Of a DNA stretch of 64,000 nt, positions 60,671-64,000 are shown piece after piece; position 1 is the stretch's first letter; every line of letters begins with the position of its first letter. Source of the stretch: Tubiluchus corallicola (taxonomy: Eukaryota; Priapulida; Priapulimorpha; Priapulimorphida; Tubiluchidae); assembly GCA_030141605.1 (NCBI GenBank), contig JAQGDQ010000208.1, positions 1 to 64,000 of the forward strand. Direction: 5' to 3'. Position numbers and translations under genes: made by a program. The notes beneath the pieces were generated by a model. The model saw nothing but the letters and a program-made list of their open reading frames with translations. It made no database searches and had not been told where the DNA came from.

Positions 60671-63600
60671 ACAAATATACAGTATATATATATATATATA
60701 TATATACTGTATATTTGTCTTTATATATACTGTACTGTATATGCTGTATAAATATAATTTATATATACTGTACTGTTTATGCTGTATAAATATCATTTAT
60801 ATATACTGTACTGTTTATGCTGTATAAATATATACGGTATATAAAGCTGTATATTGTTTGGAAGAATATTTGTTTATGAGTAATAAGCCAATTCCAAGCG
60901 ATCGCATAACCGTGTACAAAAGATTCAGAATTAGTGCGCATAAATTAGATGTTGAAAGGGGCAGGTATAATAAACCAAAAAATAATTGCTCATCACAAAC
61001 TACGTAACATATACAGGATGAATGAATTAGATGATGAAATAGTATATGTCCTGCTTATGAGGGATGAGCATTATTTGAAAATATTGTAAAATTATTTTCT
61101 TCTTTTGCAAATAATTATGCCTTTAAGTGAACAGTTTGTCTTTATTAATGGCCTAAACGAAGTGAGAGCCTTAGTGAAAAAATTATATATGAAATCAGTA
61201 AAAAAAGAGAAGAAACAAGATAGCAAATAACTTTAACTTACACAGTTATACTACGTTTATCAAATATGCACTTTTTTGTACTATGATGTTTTGTACTGTA
61301 AACAATTTTGCCGTAGGTTCGACAATTATGTGGTTGGCGCCAATCTCTTACAATAGATGTAATTTACCTCGGTTACATCGCTGCTTATAGCCTATAAAAA
61401 TTATATATGTTACTGTTGTTTTTTGTCACTGTTATTTGTGTTTCTACCATGTCTTACTTCGTTTCATCCTATGTATAGGATTAACGTTTTTTCGATTGCA
61501 TTCTATGTATCCGTACTTATACGTTATACCGCGCCGCCCTAAAGTCCTCATGGGGTGTCGTTTGTTAAAAAATCGGTATTGTATTAGCTGACCCGCCGAG
61601 CAGTCATAGAAAGCGAACCCAACTTTTACCCGTTTTATTGTTTACAAATTATTTCTTCTCATTGACCAACAAAATATAACGACCGAAGTCTGAAGTTCTT
61701 TTGAATACTTACATCGCTCGACTGCTAAGGTGGGCTCACAACCAAAAGTCTTTTGAAAATGTTCAATATGTGATTCGGGCGAACTCTTCACTTCACACCA
61801 TTTCTTGTTGACGGTCGTGCTGGAATTTACTGTGTAAATACCTTTACTGACCAATTTAAATGTACAGTCATCAATCTGAAAATGTGAAAAAACGAAATCG
61901 ATCACACCTATCCTTGTTTTCCACCTTCGCGTTATCTGTTGGAGGTTTTAGCCTGAGCGTTATGACAAAGTAAAACATCTTTTTCTGTGATATCCCAGTT
62001 ATTGCAAAAGTTCTGATATTTCTAAACAATGAAAAGTAGCTTTAAATTTTTTAAAAATGATGGAATTTTATTACCTGCACAATCAAAGATGTAAATGGCC
62101 TTGTAAGTTTGGTGAGGTATTCTTTCTCTTCTGGCTCATTGTTACCTGTGTGATTGTTTTCAGGCTTGTCCATTTGAGAAAGCACAGCACTGGATAATTT
62201 ATACAGGTAGCCTAAGAAAATTGAAATATTATATTTCATCTTCCCTAAGAATATAAAAACAAGGCATTATCATTAAATGTTTTAATTTATTAAAATCGAT
62301 TTTGACTATCACTTTCTGAACAACCCAGAAATCAATTAATTAGGTAATCAACAGAATTTCGAATATTCGTTGTGCAAGCTGCTTATTTGTGCTTATAATA
62401 GTACAAATTACTGACTTAGTGCTTGTTCAACCTGATTATGCCATTTCTTCTTTCATATCAGTAACGTGCAGCAAGAAAACTGCCACAAAAATTGACAAAT
62501 CACTTGTATGACGCGCAAACTTTGTGGCCCGAGCCAAGCTTGACCCGCATCAATCTATCAATGGCCCCCGAGTATTATAGTACCTATTCGCATCTGGTAG
62601 CAGCAGTCGTACTGACCTAGTCGTCATTCTGCCACCTGTATCTTTTTTACTATATTTACTTGTAAGAATAAGAATCAACAGAAGCATTTATTAGTAATAC
62701 AACTGCTTTATGTATTGTTATGTTATGTATTATGCAACTTATACAGATTTACAAGGCATTATTAAAATAAAAAAATCCATTTTAAGAGAAAAACAGCAAA
62801 AAATACTTTTTGAAAGTAGACTGAACTTTATTTTACAAAATTTGCCGCTTACACTCGCGGTTACTTAGGTATCATAATGGAGTGTCATACACTCAACTTT
62901 GACCCAAGTGACCCATTACAAAATGGCCACCCAAATATCCATGATCTATAACACAATAAGAAAGAAACGAAGCCACTACTCACGGGTAGCATATTCTAAT
63001 GGAAGCAGAACAAAAATGGTGAGCCAATTGAACATGTCATGCACGGTTGCACCAGCAAAAGCTAGTCGAAATTCATCTTTGGCTCCAACTTGGCCAAGAG
63101 CAACTATGGTATTCGTTACTGAGGTTCCAATATTGGCACCCATAATGAAATATATGGCAGGTTGAACAGTTATCACTAGAAGTAAAAATCAGAGTTACTG
63201 CTAAACTGAATGCAGTGAATGGCTCATTATCGGTAGCATGAAAACAATAAAATTAATGTAAAATTTAGCTATAAAAACAAACTTTGTACTTCGTGATTAA
63301 GAAAATAGGTTAATATATATAGCGAAAATATAGCAGTACAATCGAAATCGTAGTTGATGCTGATATAATTTGTGTGCAAACTGTCATACTTGTGGCAAGA
63401 TACTTAAACTTATGGATTTTTCTGTCAAGAGACCACCAAGGGATCAATGGATGTGGCACATTGGTAAAACCACAAGTAGACTATTATTCCATAGCTGTAA
63501 TTGCTACTGTAAATTCTAAATTTAAAATAATAATTATTTTGCTTATGCTCACTTACGGTTAGAAGATACCATTGTAACTATAATGGATGATGAAGTAGAC

Positions 63601-63700
63601 GAGCTTTGTACAAGCACTGTGGTAAGAACACCCATCATCATTGCAGCTATTGGATTTTGAAAAATTTCGCTATTTGTGAAAACATGACCAGCCGCCTTTG
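59708..63700 (-). CDS. SLC34: SLC34 sodium-phosphate cotransporter, 3' part, apparent frameshift
   Basis: SLC34 proteins couple sodium to phosphate uptake at the plasma membrane. Exons in transcript order: 63557-63700, 62984-63175, 62075-62211, 61713-61875, 59708-60598; earlier exons lie beyond the window end. Both inverted-repeat signatures are present: [12 protein letters not shown] with M-G-A-N-I-G-T-S-V in the first half, and [11 protein letters not shown] with [10 protein letters not shown] in the second. The exon at 61713-61875 encodes the Cys-bearing extracellular loop with an N-S-S glycosylation site. The last exon is one base too long: the frame entering it ([16 protein letters not shown]) and the frame of the transporter body meet only if one A of 60539-60541 is dropped. 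An acceptor at 60535-60536 would restore the frame but removes that conserved segment. Confidence 0.88.
60636..60833. repeat. TA-rich palindrome plus three 38-base tandem units
   Basis: A TA run at about 60639-60666 leads into a long perfect palindrome (about 60660-60728) whose arms read AAAGACAAATATACAGTATA around a TA core. It is followed by three 38-base units starting at 60720, 60758 and 60796, each containing ATATATACTGTACTGT and GCTGTATAAATAT. The block lies in the last SLC34 intron, close to the acceptor of the frameshifted exon. Confidence 0.9.
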
Positions 63701-64000
63701 CTGAAAAACAAACCAATCTGTTTTCAATTTGATACAAAAGTTTTGGTACAGTAGTCTGGTACAGAAAACTTTAATGATTAAAAACCCTAAAAACGGAAAG
63801 ACTGCTAATAAAGATAAGTTGCAAAAAAGGGAACGGCGATATTCAAGACGAAAATAAATAAAGATAATAAAGTAAACCGAAGTAATGAATCCATGGAAAA
63901 TGTAGTTTAAAAGTTTCCCAATAAGATAAAGGTAAGGAATACACGAATAACAGCAAAGAGAACAACAAAACAATGAGAAAGAAGATGACAATGCAGATGA
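63701..64000 (-). other. SLC34 intron, no exon seen
   Basis: The sequence upstream of the first visible SLC34 exon shows no motif of the preceding transmembrane segments in any minus-strand frame. The 114-codon frame at 63647-63991 is only exon read-through in a wrong frame. The N-terminal exons must lie past the window end. Confidence 0.6.

Overview
The window is nuclear DNA from an animal. It is A+T-rich, genes are split by GT-AG introns (mostly a few hundred bases to 2 kb), and repeats are abundant. The gene set is metazoan: an UNC45 myosin chaperone, a SLC34 sodium-phosphate cotransporter, the complex I subunit NDUFS6, a FAM210/DUF1279 mitochondrial protein and an ionotropic glutamate receptor closest in motif to the IR25a (Epsilon-like) class. 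This suggests a marine invertebrate, but the sequence alone does not fix the phylum.

Layout. 1-8867 has no convincing functional gene; it holds microsatellites, a hAT-type MITE carrying an 85-unit CT tract, and the relic of a repeat-borne ORF. 8868-11273 (+) is a three-exon NAD(P)H-dependent FMN reductase. 14823-33605 (-) is a complete 21-exon UNC45 gene of 920 codons whose introns hold a decayed LINE, a pogo/Tigger-like MITE and a duplication that brackets one exon. 33860-38240 is LINE debris, including two related reverse-transcriptase copies head to tail. NDUFS6 (38381-41971, +, three exons) starts only about 145 bases after the second copy. 44795-48676 (-) is a two-exon FAM210-like gene with a hAT MITE in its intron. 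50268-50800 (-) is a small three-exon gene that long-ORF searches miss; it predicts a 103-residue tail-anchored protein. 51621-54344 (+) is an intronless 907-residue ionotropic receptor, followed at once by a foldback-like element. 59708-63700 (-) is the 3' part of a SLC34 gene that enters from beyond the window end and shows an apparent one-base frameshift in its last exon.

The genes do not form a common pathway. Two products (NDUFS6, FAM210-like) are mitochondrial, two (receptor, SLC34) are plasma-membrane proteins, and two (FMN reductase, UNC45) are cytosolic. All exon boundaries were read by eye from splice signals, reading phase and recalled family motifs; no alignment or database search was run.
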